Source of the DNA: Gammaproteobacteria bacterium
Lineage (GTDB): Bacteria > Pseudomonadota > Gammaproteobacteria > Ga0077554 > Ga007554
DNA length: 64,000 nucleotides
Assembly: GCA_040183005.1 (NCBI GenBank)
Contig: JAMPIW010000005.1
Coordinates: 1-64,000, forward strand
Direction: 5' to 3'
Part shown: positions 16,371 to 25,726 of the stretch, piece by piece
Layout: each line of letters opens with the position of its first letter
How positions within the stretch are numbered: the stretch's first letter is position 1
Notes under the pieces: generated by a model
Told to the model about the DNA's origin: nothing
The model's input: the letters and a program-made list of their open reading frames with translations, nothing else
The model's database searches: none
Position numbers and translations under genes: made by a program

Positions 16371-17690
16371 ATGCAAAATATAGACACGCTCATCCATGCC
16401 CGCTGGATCATCCCTGTTGAGCCTGAGCATACGGTGTATGAACAGCATAGTTTGGCGATTCAAGACGGACGCATTCTGGAGATCCTGCCCACCACAGAGG
16501 CAAGCGCGAAATACCAGTCACATTCGACACTGCATCTGAGCGAGCACGCCCTCATTCCCGGTCTGATCAACGCCCACACGCATGCCGCAATGTCGTTGTT
16601 CCGCGGCCTGGCCGACGATCTGCCTCTGATGGAGTGGCTGAATAATCACATCTGGCCAGCCGAGGGGGCGTGGGTGAGTCCTGAGTTCGTGCAGGACGGG
16701 ACGCAACTTGCCATTGCGGAAATGCTGCGTGGCGGCACCACCTGCTTCAATGATATGTACTTCTTCCCCGATGAAACCGCACGCGTGGCGGATGATTGCC
16801 ACATGCGTGCATGCGTCGGGTTGATCGTGATCGACTTTCCCACGGTGTGGGCCAGCGATGCCGGGGACTATTTGCGCAAGGGACTGGAGGTACATGATCG
16901 TTACCGAGATCATCCGCTGATCCGCACCGCCTTTGCGCCGCACGCACCTTATACGGTGTCGAATGATCCGCTTGATAAAATTCGCATCTATGCCGATGAG
17001 CTGGATATTCCGGTGCATATGCACATCCATGAGACGGCGGACGAAATCGGGCAAAGCCTTACGCATTACAATGAGCGTCCGTTGCAACGGCTGGATCGTC
17101 TTGGCCTGCTGTCGCCGCATTTGATCGGTGTGCACATGACGCAGCTGACCAATGAAGAAATCAGCCGCTATGCGGAAACGGGGGGATATGTTGTTCATTG
17201 CCCCGAGTCCAACCTGAAGCTGGCTAGCGGGTTTTGCCCGGTGCAAAAACTGATCAAGGCAGGGGTGCACGTTGCTATCGGTACCGACGGCGCAGCGAGC
17301 AATAACGATCTGGACATGTTTGGCGAAATGCGCACCGCCGCGCTGCTCGCCAAGGCTGTGGCGGGCGATGCCAGCGCAGTAAGCGCCGCCACGGCGTTAC
17401 GCATGGCAACTCTGAACGGCGCCAAGGCATTGGGGCTGGACGAGGAAACTGGCTCGTTGCTGCCCGGCAAGGCTGCCGACATTACCGCGGTGCATCTGGG
17501 CGGCATAGAGACACAGCCTGTTTATCACCCCATTTCACAACTGGTATATGCCACAGGCCGCGACAAGGTTACCGATGTGTGGGTGGCGGGCAGACACCTG
17601 CTCAAGGACCGCGTCCTGACCACCCTCGACGAGCATGCCATTTTGGCCAAGGCGCGGCAGTGGCGGGAGAAGATTAAAAAATACGATTGA
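16371..17690 (+). CDS. mtaD: 5-methylthioadenosine/S-adenosylhomocysteine deaminase
   Basis: The 439-residue amidohydrolase (TrzA/AtzA subgroup) deaminates methylthioadenosine and S-adenosylhomocysteine to inosyl forms. Metal ligands are visible in NAHTHAAMSLFRGLADD, HIHETADE and GTDGAASNNDLDMFGEMRTA. The C-terminal part is the composite beta domain with LLPGKAADI. The ATG at 16371 follows a weak ribosome site. In many gammaproteobacteria mtaD precedes ubiG; here a palindromic repeat and glgA follow. Confidence 0.92.
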   Translation: MQNIDTLIHARWIIPVEPEHTVYEQHSLAIQDGRILEILPTTEASAKYQSHSTLHLSEHALIPGLINAHTHAAMSLFRGLADDLPLMEWLNNHIWPAEGAWVSPEFVQDGTQLAIAEMLRGGTTCFNDMYFFPDETARVADDCHMRACVGLIVIDFPTVWASDAGDYLRKGLEVHDRYRDHPLIRTAFAPHAPYTVSNDPLDKIRIYADELDIPVHMHIHETADEIGQSLTHYNERPLQRLDRLGLLSPHLIGVHMTQLTNEEISRYAETGGYVVHCPESNLKLASGFCPVQKLIKAGVHVAIGTDGAASNNDLDMFGEMRTAALLAKAVAGDASAVSAATALRMATLNGAKALGLDEETGSLLPGKAADITAVHLGGIETQPVYHPISQLVYATGRDKVTDVWVAGRHLLKDRVLTTLDEHAILAKARQWREKIKKYD

Positions 17691-17697
17691 CTCAATG

Positions 17698-17772
17698 TAG
17701 GGTGTGTCCCACGCACCACATGAAAATGAACGGTGCGCACATTGCGCCCTTCATGGGTACAGCGCACCCTAT
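17698..17772. repeat. degenerate member of the GTAGGGTG palindrome family
   Basis: The left end GTAGGGTGTGTCCCACGCAC and the right end AGCGCACCCTATG flank a diverged centre. It resembles the perfect copies at 14553 and 33480 and fills the gap between mtaD and glgA. Confidence 0.5.
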
Positions 17773-17808
17773 GTTTACCCGGAAGCCAAAACTCGAAGCC
17801 AGAAAAAA

Positions 17809-19293
17809 ATGCAAACCCATAAAATTTTATTCGCCGCCAGTGAGGCCCATCCATTGATGAAGACCGGGGGATTGGCGGACGTCGCGGGCAGCCTGCCTGT
17901 TGCGCTGAAATCTCTGCGCCAAGACGTGCGTCTGATTATCCCCGCCTACCGTGATGTGCTGGCGCGCGCAGGTAAACTTACCCTGGTTAACCCTGTTCTT
18001 GCCGGCTTTGCGGAGCCGGTGCGCATCCTGGAAGGCAAGTTGCCGGGCAGTACGCTGAAGGTGTGGCTGGTGGATGCCCCCGCCTGGTTTGATCGCCCCG
18101 GCAACCCTTATCTTGGGCCGGACGGCAAGGATTGGCCGGACAATGCCCAGCGCTTTGCGTTGTTTGCCAGAGCCGTGGCTGCGGTGGCGCGAAATCAGGC
18201 CGGATTGGATTGGCAGCCTGACGTGGTGCATTGCAACGACTGGCAATGCGGCTTGATCCCCGCATTGCTGGCTCAGGATGCAACGCGTCCGGCTACGGTG
18301 TTTACTATCCACAACCTGGCGTATCAGGGGCTTTTTCCACTTGCACCTTTAAAGGTGGAAAATACATTTAAAGATCTAAATTTGCCACCTGAGCTTTGGT
18401 CGCCTGAGGGCCTGGAATTTTATGGTGGGCTATCCTTTATCAAAGGTGGCCTGGTGTACGCGGACATGTTGAGCACAGTCAGCCCGAACTACGCGCGTGA
18501 GATTCTCACCCCCGAATACGGCTGCGGTCTGGAAGGCCTGCTCAGCCACCGGGCGGATCGGTTGGTAGGTATCCTGAACGGAGTGGATTACCACGAGTGG
18601 GATCCGCAGCGCGACACTTTAATTGCGCAACCCTACAGCGCGCGCAATTTGTCCGGCAAGGCCGCAAACAAAGCCGCGCTACAGGCGCGCGTAGGTTTGC
18701 CGGTAGTGCCGGAGATACCCGTGATTGGATTGATCGGACGCCTTGTTGAACAGAAAGGCGTCGACCTGGTGCTTGCCAGCCTGCCCGAAGTGTTGCAGCA
18801 GCCGGTGCAGGTGGTGATGCTGGGCGGCGGTGAAAAGCGCTTTGAAGCCGCGTTTACAGAGCTGATGGTGCATCATCCGCAGCAGCTTGCAGTGCAGATC
18901 GGCTTTAACGAAGGATTGGCGCATCTCATTGAGAGCGGCGCCGATATGTTTGTCATGCCGTCACGCTTTGAGCCCTGCGGCCTAAACCAGATTTACAGTC
19001 TGCGCTATGGCACCGTCCCCATCGTGCGCCGCACTGGCGGTCTGTCCGATACGGTGGTGGATGCCACGTCGGACAATCTGGCCAGCGGCAGCGCCACCGG
19101 CGTTGTATTTGACAAGGCCACCGCCCCGGCACTGCTGGAGGCTATCCAGCATACACTGACACTATACCGGCAACCCTCAATCTGGCAGCAGATCATACGC
19201 ACCGGCATGCTACAGGATTTCAGCTGGCGGCGCAGTGCCAAGTATTATTTGGAGCTTTATGAGCAGGCGATTGCCTTGCGCCTGAGCGCCTGA
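17809..19293 (+). CDS. glgA: glycogen synthase (ADP-glucose, GT5)
   Basis: This roughly 494-residue enzyme extends alpha-1,4-glucan from ADP-glucose. The start ATG at 17809 gives MQTHKILFAASEAHPLMKTG, with the KTGGLADV nucleotide-sugar motif. Further GT5 features are VVHCNDWQCGLIPAL, TIHNLAYQGLF, GRLVEQKGVDL, and the C-terminal FEPCGLNQIYSLRYGTVPIV with TGGLSDTV. An upstream extension in the same frame (to 17704) lies inside the repeat and is not credible. With glgP at 454-2145 the window encodes synthesis and breakdown of glycogen, but they are not in one operon. Confidence 0.94.
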   Translation: MQTHKILFAASEAHPLMKTGGLADVAGSLPVALKSLRQDVRLIIPAYRDVLARAGKLTLVNPVLAGFAEPVRILEGKLPGSTLKVWLVDAPAWFDRPGNPYLGPDGKDWPDNAQRFALFARAVAAVARNQAGLDWQPDVVHCNDWQCGLIPALLAQDATRPATVFTIHNLAYQGLFPLAPLKVENTFKDLNLPPELWSPEGLEFYGGLSFIKGGLVYADMLSTVSPNYAREILTPEYGCGLEGLLSHRADRLVGILNGVDYHEWDPQRDTLIAQPYSARNLSGKAANKAALQARVGLPVVPEIPVIGLIGRLVEQKGVDLVLASLPEVLQQPVQVVMLGGGEKRFEAAFTELMVHHPQQLAVQIGFNEGLAHLIESGADMFVMPSRFEPCGLNQIYSLRYGTVPIVRRTGGLSDTVVDATSDNLASGSATGVVFDKATAPALLEAIQHTLTLYRQPSIWQQIIRTGMLQDFSWRRSAKYYLELYEQAIALRLSA

Positions 19294-19433
19294 AATTTTT
19301 TTATGGTAACTTCACGATCCGTTGCGGACGTATCCAGTAACTGACGGGGTTCCGTTGGACTTGAACCTTTTCTGGTACCTTATGTCTATGGTAATCAACT
19401 CTAACAAAAAATATTCTTTGGATTCCATCGTCA

Positions 19434-20741
19434 ATGCCTAGGTTTGGATGTATCGCTTTGCTGGTGTTGTTCATGGGCATCCTCATCCCGTCCTTTGTGC
19501 CAATCACCGCATTTGCCGGGGATGTGCCTCTCACCGAAGATCAGGCCATCGCCCTTTTTTATCAGCGCAATCTTGATCTGATCGCGGCGCGTTACAATGT
19601 GGATGCGGCGCGGGCTCAACGGATCATCGCCGCCGCCATCCCCAATCCTGTGCTTTCGATGTACAGCCAGTCTCCCGGCGCTGCTGCGATAGGAAGGCGC
19701 AATGGTTTCGCTGGGACGCAGTATGACACTATCGCGAGGCTGGAACAGCTCATTGAAACGGCAGGCAAGCGCGGGCTGCGCAAGGAAGGCAGCGGGTTTG
19801 CCCTGCAGGCCTCAGAGAGCGACTTGCGTGATGCCATACGCGTGCTCAGTAATGAGGTGCGGCATGCCTACTACAATTTGCTGTTGAGCCAGAAGGTGGT
19901 TGATTTGACCCGGGAAACCCTGGCGCGTTATGACGATATAGTGCGCACCAACAGCTTGAGGCTGGAGAGTGGGGATATTGCCGAATCGGATTTTTTGCGC
20001 GTGGAGGTGGAGCGTTTCAAGGCGCAGGGGGATCTGGATCAGGCATTGCGCAGTCTCACTGGCGCGCGAACCGGTCTGGCGGTATTACTTGCCTGGCCCG
20101 GTGACGCGATGAATTTTGCCGCCCAGGATGTCTCGCTCAAGCGCAGCGAGGTTGATGCGAAACAGCCCCCCGAAGCTTTTATTGACCAAGCCCTGATGCA
20201 ACGGGCGGATCTGCAGGCTGCACGGTTGCGAGTAAATCAGGCAGAAAAAGCCCTTGCACTGGCCCGCGCCAGGCGCATTCCGGATGTCACTGTTGCGGTG
20301 CAGGATGAGGCGTGTCCTTTTTGTTATCCCAATGCCGACAATGCCATTGGTCTGGGGATCAGCGTTCCTCTTCCGGTTTTTTACCGGAACCAAGGCGAGA
20401 TAGCCCTGTCGGAAGTTAATCTCAACAACTTCAATCTGCAAGTCCAGCAACTTGAGCAGAATGTTCGCGCGGAGGTTGTGGGGGCGACTGTCGCCTGGCG
20501 TACCGCCGATGCCCAGGCACGCCGCTTCGAGGAAGATGTCATAGGCCGGGTCAAAGCGGTTCGCCAGGCCGCAGAACTCGCCTACAGCAAGGGCGCGACG
20601 GGTATCCTGGATTTTATCGAGGCGCAACGCAGCTACAAAAACAATGTACTCGAATATCAAAACGCGCTTTATAATCGGGCGGTTGCCTATGCTGATCTCG
20701 TCAAGGTGCTGGGTGTAGAACAGGTGCCGCCGTCCCCGTAG
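19434..20741 (+). CDS. czcC: outer-membrane efflux channel, CzcC-like (TolC family)
   Basis: The 435-residue product has a signal peptide ending TAFA (about residue 28) and two OEP repeats with long coiled-coil helices (for example LRDAIRVLSNEVRHAYYNLL). It is the outer-membrane channel of the tripartite pump whose adaptor and permease follow directly. An unusual CPFC pair lies in QDEACPFCYPNADNAI. It is the first gene of the set; the 140-nt gap upstream should hold the promoter. No metal-responsive regulator gene is adjacent. Confidence 0.88.
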   Translation: MPRFGCIALLVLFMGILIPSFVPITAFAGDVPLTEDQAIALFYQRNLDLIAARYNVDAARAQRIIAAAIPNPVLSMYSQSPGAAAIGRRNGFAGTQYDTIARLEQLIETAGKRGLRKEGSGFALQASESDLRDAIRVLSNEVRHAYYNLLLSQKVVDLTRETLARYDDIVRTNSLRLESGDIAESDFLRVEVERFKAQGDLDQALRSLTGARTGLAVLLAWPGDAMNFAAQDVSLKRSEVDAKQPPEAFIDQALMQRADLQAARLRVNQAEKALALARARRIPDVTVAVQDEACPFCYPNADNAIGLGISVPLPVFYRNQGEIALSEVNLNNFNLQVQQLEQNVRAEVVGATVAWRTADAQARRFEEDVIGRVKAVRQAAELAYSKGATGILDFIEAQRSYKNNVLEYQNALYNRAVAYADLVKVLGVEQVPPSP

Positions 20742-20776
20742 TTCGATCAATAATACTTATAGCAGAGAACCAGCAC

Positions 20777-21883
20777 ATGAAGTATTCCAGACGTTTTCTA
20801 CTATTGCCGGTATTGTTGTTTTTTTGCGTCCATGCCGCCCCGGCGGCGGAGGAACCACAGGACGCAGGCGTGCTGCGCTATAAGCCCAATGCCCCACAGC
20901 TTTCCGCTCTAAATATCGCCGTGATTAACCCCCGCCTTCGTCCTCTGAGTGAACCGTTGCCCGGCCGTATTGCTTATGATGAAGATCACACAAGCCGCGT
21001 TAGCTCGCCCGTCGTCGGGCGCGTCACCCGCATCAGCGCCGAGCCTGGGGACACTGTGCGCAAGGGACAGGCGTTGCTGGATCTGGATGCGCCGGAGCTG
21101 GGAGTGGCCCTTGCCGATGTCGCCAAGGCCGATGCCGACTTGGCACAGTACCGCGCCGCCTACGAGCGCGCACGGACGCTCTTCGAGGGGCAGGCTATCG
21201 CGCGTAAAAATCTGGAGCAGGCCGAGGCCGATCTGAGCAAGGCCGAGGCGGAGGCGCGCCGTGCCAAGATGCGCCTGCACAACCTGTTGCCCCAGGGCGG
21301 AAAATCTCCAGGGGAGACTTATATTTTGCACGCACCCATCAATGGGGTTGTCACAGAACGTCGCGTTAATCCTGGCATGGAGATCCGCCCGGACCTGTCC
21401 GACCCGCTGTTTGTGATCAGCGATCCCACCCATCTCTGGGTGATAGTTGAATTGACCGAACGTGATCTGGGCAAGCTGCGCACCGGGCAATCGGTGGCAG
21501 TGAGCGTTGACGCCTATCCTGGGCAGACTTTCATGGCGCGAGTGGCAAACATTGCCGACGTGCTTGATCCCGCTACGCGCCGCGTCCGGGCGCGGGTGAT
21601 TCTGGATAACCCCGAGCGCCGTCTGAAGCCGGAGATGTTTGCACGTGTGATGCCCCTTGAGGACAGGAGTCAGCCAGTGTTGGTGATACCTAACAGCGCC
21701 TTGGTGACGGAAGGGAGGCGTACCTTTGTGTTTGTGGAAACGGCCCCCGGCGAGCTGCATAAACGAGCCGTGCAGCTTGGTTTGCAAACTCGCGACTTCA
21801 GCGTTGTGGAAAACGGGCTGCGTGCCGGTGACCGGGTCGTCACGAGTGGCGCCGTTCTTTTGAATTCCGACCTGCAAAGGTAA
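20777..21883 (+). CDS. czcB: CzcB-like periplasmic adaptor
   Basis: The 368-residue membrane fusion protein has a signal peptide ending PAAAE. The lipoyl half VSSPVVGRVTRISAEPGDTV comes first, then a coiled-coil hairpin (about residues 115-165), the second lipoyl half LHAPINGVVTERRVNPGM, and a beta-barrel with VIVELTERDLGKL. It joins the CzcA-like permease and the CzcC-like channel. It starts 35 nt after the channel gene and ends 59 nt before the permease gene. Confidence 0.9.
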   Translation: MKYSRRFLLLPVLLFFCVHAAPAAEEPQDAGVLRYKPNAPQLSALNIAVINPRLRPLSEPLPGRIAYDEDHTSRVSSPVVGRVTRISAEPGDTVRKGQALLDLDAPELGVALADVAKADADLAQYRAAYERARTLFEGQAIARKNLEQAEADLSKAEAEARRAKMRLHNLLPQGGKSPGETYILHAPINGVVTERRVNPGMEIRPDLSDPLFVISDPTHLWVIVELTERDLGKLRTGQSVAVSVDAYPGQTFMARVANIADVLDPATRRVRARVILDNPERRLKPEMFARVMPLEDRSQPVLVIPNSALVTEGRRTFVFVETAPGELHKRAVQLGLQTRDFSVVENGLRAGDRVVTSGAVLLNSDLQR

Positions 21884-21942
21884 TAAGCCAAGCAATTTCA
21901 TTGCCGGTTCAACTACTGATGCAATACCCAGGTTAGATCTCT

Positions 21943-24900
21943 ATGCTCGATAAACTGATTACCTTTGCGTTAAAGCAAAGGATTTTTGTTCTCGGCGCAG
22001 CCGTGGTGATATTGATTGCGGGCATTCTGGCGGTGCAAAGGTTGCCCATCCAGGCCTTTCCGGATGTGCAGGACGTGCAGGTGTCGATAGTCACGCAAAT
22101 GCTGGGGCAGGCGCCGCCTGAGGTGGAGCGTAGCGTCTCCCTGCCTATCGAGCGCGAGATGAATGGCATTCCCGGCCTTACCCAGGTGCGCTCCGTTTCC
22201 ATCACCGGACTGTCGGTTGTCACGCTGACATTTGCTGACAAGACTGATGATTACTTTGCCCGCCAGCAGGTGCTGGAAAAACTCGCCAACGTCAGCCTGC
22301 CTGCCGGGATTCAACCCGGACTTGCCCCGCTAACCACCGCCGTTGGCGAGATTTATCGCTATGTCCTCGAAACACCCAAGGACATGCCGATGATCGAGGT
22401 GCGGGCGATTCAGGATTGGATCATCCGGCCCGCTTTGCGCAGCGTGCAGGGCGTGGCCGATGTGGTGAGCTTCGGCGGCGCCATCAAGGAATATCAGGTG
22501 CGCGTCGATCCCTACAAGTTGCGCAAGTACAACCTCACCCTCGACCAATTGTCTCAGGCGCTCGCGAATAACAGCATGAATACCGGCGGCGGCATGATTC
22601 GCCGTGGTGATGAGGCTCTGGTGGTGCGCGGAGTCGGTCTTTTTACCAGCTTGGATAGCATCCGCCGTGTGGTGATTACGAGTATCAATGGTTCGCCAGT
22701 ATTTATCGATGACGTGGCCGATGTCGAAATCGGCCCGCGCACGCGCGCAGGTTATGTCGCCTACAACCAGCAGAATGATGTTGTGGAAGGCATCGTACAG
22801 ATGGTCAAGGGCCGCAATCCGGCGCTGGTCATTTCCGACTTGAAAGACGAAATAAGCCAGCTTAACGCGCACAAATTACCGCCTGGGGTGAAGCTTCACA
22901 CCATCTATGACCGCACCCAGCTGATTGCGCATACCGTGCATACGGTCACGGAAAATCTGCTCGTCGGTGCGCTGCTGGTGGTAGTTATCCTGGTTGTTTT
23001 TTTGCGCAACTGGAAGGCGGCGCTGATTGTCGCAAGCGTGATTCCCTTGTCGTTGCTGTTCGCTTTTATCGGTATGGACATAAAAGGTGTTTCGGCCAAC
23101 CTGATTTCATTGGGAGCGGTGGACTTCGGCATTATTGTGGACAGCGCCGTGGTGCTGGTGGAGGCCCTGATGGTGCGCCTGGCGCTGGCTCAGGCGGACC
23201 AGGCTGAGCACCCCAGTCATGGCACGGTCTCCTGGCGCTGGAATGCCTTGAAGAGCACTACCCTTCAGGTGGGAAAACCCGTTCTTTTTGCCAAGGCCAT
23301 CATCATCTGCGCCTTCCTTCCCATTTTCACTTTCGAGCGCGTCGAGGGAAAGATCTTCTCGCCCATGGCCTTCACCCTGAGTTTTGCTTTGCTCGGCGCG
23401 ATTCTTCTGACGCTGACGCTGATTCCCGTACTGCTCAGCTATACCCTCAAGAACGATAGCATGGCGGAACGCCATAGCGCCTGGATGCACGCATTGCAGG
23501 GATATTATCAACGCCTGCTCATTCGTGCGTTTCAGTATCGCAAGATCGTAGTGGGCCTCGCCGTGGGTGTTCTTGCGGTAAGTCTGACTCTCGCGCCGCG
23601 CCTAGGCAGCGAATTTTTGCCCAAGCTCGACGAGGGGAATATATGGCTAACCATTACACTGCCGCCCTCCACGGCATTGGATAAAACCAAGACCGTGGAA
23701 GGACAGATCCGCGACATTCTTCGCAGTTATAAAGAGGTGGACAGCATCATCAGCCATGTGGGTCGTCCAGATGACGGCACTGACCCCAAGGGTCCCAACA
23801 ATATGGAAATCATGGCTAATCTAACGCCGCGTGATAACTGGCGTTTTCACAGCAAGGAAGATCTCATCGAGGACATGGCCAAGCGTATGGAGACTATCCC
23901 CGGTATCCACACCAACTTCTCTCAGGTGATTCAGGATAGCGTGGAGGAGGCGATGAGTGGCGTTAAGGGAGAAATCGCCATCAAGATTTTTGGCCCCGAC
24001 CTGGAAATACTCGAAGAAAAGTCCGAGGAAACCGCGCGCGTGGTGAGTACCATTCGTGGTGCGACAGACGTCGCGGCCATTAAAGTGGGAGGGTTAAGCC
24101 AGCTTAATATTGAGATCGACCGTGAGCAACTGGCCCGATATGGACTCAACATCAGTGATGCAGCCAGCGCGATCCAGACCGCGTTGGCTGGAAACGCAGC
24201 CAATAGTTTTTATGATGGCGAGCGGCGCTTCGACGTTACCCTGCGTCTGGACAAGCCCTACCGCGACAACGTGGAAGCCATCAGCAGCCTGATGGTGAGC
24301 GTGCCCGGCAGTAATATTCAATTGCCGCTCTCCACGCTTGCCGATATCAGCATACGCGAAGGCGCCGCCCGCATCAGCCGCGAGGACGGCGGCCGCAACG
24401 TCGCTGTAAAGGTTAACCTGCTCGAGCGCGATCAGGGTGGTTTCGTGGCCGAGGCCATGGAAAAGGTACGCAAGGAAGTCAAACTGCCTCCAGGTTACGA
24501 GATGACGTGGGGCGGGCAGTTCGAGAACCAGCAGCGCGCCACGAAACGTTTGGAAATCATTGTTCCAGTCAGCATTCTGCTTATTTTTATTCTACTGTTC
24601 TGGGCCTTCCAATCGGTAAAAAATGCACTGCTGGTGTTGCTCATGGTGCCCTTTTCCCTGATTGGCGGACTTGCAGGGTTGGGCATTAGCGGGCTGCATC
24701 TGTCGGTATCCGCTGCGGTCGGCTTTATCGCCCTGGCGGGGATTTCTGTGCAAAACGGTGTGATCATGGTGGAACAGATCAAAGAGCTTGTCCGGGAAGG
24801 AAAAGACATGATGACTGCCACCGTGGAAGGCGCCGTGCGCCGTCTGCGTCCGGTGTTGATGACGGCGCTGATGGCGGGCATCGGCCTACTGCCCGCTGCG

Positions 24901-25038
24901 CTATCTCACGGCATAGGTTCTGAGACCCAGCGTCCCTTTGCCGTGGTTATAGTGGGCGGATTGGTTTCTGCCACGCTTTTAACGCTGCTGCTCCTGCCTA
25001 TATTGTTTCCCTATTTTAGTGATGAAAAACAGCCTTGA
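21943..25038 (+). CDS. czcA: heavy-metal RND efflux permease, CzcA-like
   Basis: The 1031-residue inner-membrane proton/metal antiporter has TM4 sequence DFGIIVDSAVVLVE, with the two Asp and one Glu known to be needed in CzcA. This separates it from the HAE-type pump at 7664-10921. The porter domain begins FPDVQDVQVSIVTQMLGQAP. The second half contains LGSEFLPKLDEGNIWL and the metal-RND-typical LPPGYEMTWGGQFENQQRAT. The C-terminal TM bundle ends LTLLLLPILFPYF. Cu/Ag (CusA) or Co/Zn/Cd specificity cannot be settled by reading. Confidence 0.92.
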   Translation: MLDKLITFALKQRIFVLGAAVVILIAGILAVQRLPIQAFPDVQDVQVSIVTQMLGQAPPEVERSVSLPIEREMNGIPGLTQVRSVSITGLSVVTLTFADKTDDYFARQQVLEKLANVSLPAGIQPGLAPLTTAVGEIYRYVLETPKDMPMIEVRAIQDWIIRPALRSVQGVADVVSFGGAIKEYQVRVDPYKLRKYNLTLDQLSQALANNSMNTGGGMIRRGDEALVVRGVGLFTSLDSIRRVVITSINGSPVFIDDVADVEIGPRTRAGYVAYNQQNDVVEGIVQMVKGRNPALVISDLKDEISQLNAHKLPPGVKLHTIYDRTQLIAHTVHTVTENLLVGALLVVVILVVFLRNWKAALIVASVIPLSLLFAFIGMDIKGVSANLISLGAVDFGIIVDSAVVLVEALMVRLALAQADQAEHPSHGTVSWRWNALKSTTLQVGKPVLFAKAIIICAFLPIFTFERVEGKIFSPMAFTLSFALLGAILLTLTLIPVLLSYTLKNDSMAERHSAWMHALQGYYQRLLIRAFQYRKIVVGLAVGVLAVSLTLAPRLGSEFLPKLDEGNIWLTITLPPSTALDKTKTVEGQIRDILRSYKEVDSIISHVGRPDDGTDPKGPNNMEIMANLTPRDNWRFHSKEDLIEDMAKRMETIPGIHTNFSQVIQDSVEEAMSGVKGEIAIKIFGPDLEILEEKSEETARVVSTIRGATDVAAIKVGGLSQLNIEIDREQLARYGLNISDAASAIQTALAGNAANSFYDGERRFDVTLRLDKPYRDNVEAISSLMVSVPGSNIQLPLSTLADISIREGAARISREDGGRNVAVKVNLLERDQGGFVAEAMEKVRKEVKLPPGYEMTWGGQFENQQRATKRLEIIVPVSILLIFILLFWAFQSVKNALLVLLMVPFSLIGGLAGLGISGLHLSVSAAVGFIALAGISVQNGVIMVEQIKELVREGKDMMTATVEGAVRRLRPVLMTALMAGIGLLPAALSHGIGSETQRPFAVVIVGGLVSATLLTLLLLPILFPYFSDEKQP

Positions 25039-25136
25039 GATTATCCTGAAAACCGCACACTCCACCCCGTCCAACTGCCGTTTTTAGGATTGTGGTATAT
25101 TTTAAATGTTAGCCGCAGCAATCAAGGTATGAACCG

Positions 25137-25646
25137 ATGACCGTGTATTCGGTAGACAAACTCATCGCAGAGGCGCGCCGCCTGTCGGCCGAATACCGCA
25201 AGGTGACCGGCAGGCCATTGGGCGGTGTGAGCGGCGAAATCGCCGAGCATGATGCTGCGCGTCTGCTGGAGCTGGATTTGTGCGATCCCAAGCCGGGGGG
25301 GTATGACGCCATCGGGCGCGGCAGGCGTGCAGGCAAGCGCATCCAGATCAAAGGCCGCGCCATTTTTGACGAAGGCAAGGCGGGCCAGCGCATCGGGCAA
25401 ATGAAAACCGACCAGGAGTGGGACAGCGTCATGCTGGTGCTGATGGACGAGGATTTCGAGCCTTATGAAATCTATGAGGCGGAGCGCGAAGATATCCTGC
25501 AAGCCATTGCCGATTCCGATGCAAGCAAACGCAACAAGCGTGGCGCAATGTCTGTAGCTAAATTCAAGATCATCAGCCAGTTGGTGTGGACGCGTGAAAC
25601 CGGCGCTGAAGAAGGTGATGCCTGGGATAATCAAGCGGTACGCTAA
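25137..25646 (+). CDS. hypothetical protein with PD-(D/E)XK nuclease-like pattern
   Basis: This 169-residue cytoplasmic protein begins MTVYSVDKLIAEARRLSAEY. The pattern GEIAEHDAARLLELDL, then GGYDAIGRGRRAGKRIQIKG, gives an E, a D and a QxK spaced as in PD-(D/E)XK nuclease folds. The rest (DSVMLVLMDEDFEPYEIYEA) reads as the following strand-helix. No methylase or toxin-antitoxin partner is adjacent; a DinG-type helicase follows after 80 nt. The nuclease assignment is an inference from motif spacing only. Confidence 0.6.
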   Translation: MTVYSVDKLIAEARRLSAEYRKVTGRPLGGVSGEIAEHDAARLLELDLCDPKPGGYDAIGRGRRAGKRIQIKGRAIFDEGKAGQRIGQMKTDQEWDSVMLVLMDEDFEPYEIYEAEREDILQAIADSDASKRNKRGAMSVAKFKIISQLVWTRETGAEEGDAWDNQAVR

Positions 25647-25726
25647 AATAAAGCCACCTGAATTATTTCATCCCTGTTTTTTGAGGCCATCGGTCCTTGC
25701 GCCACACATAAATCAGGAGATTCTCA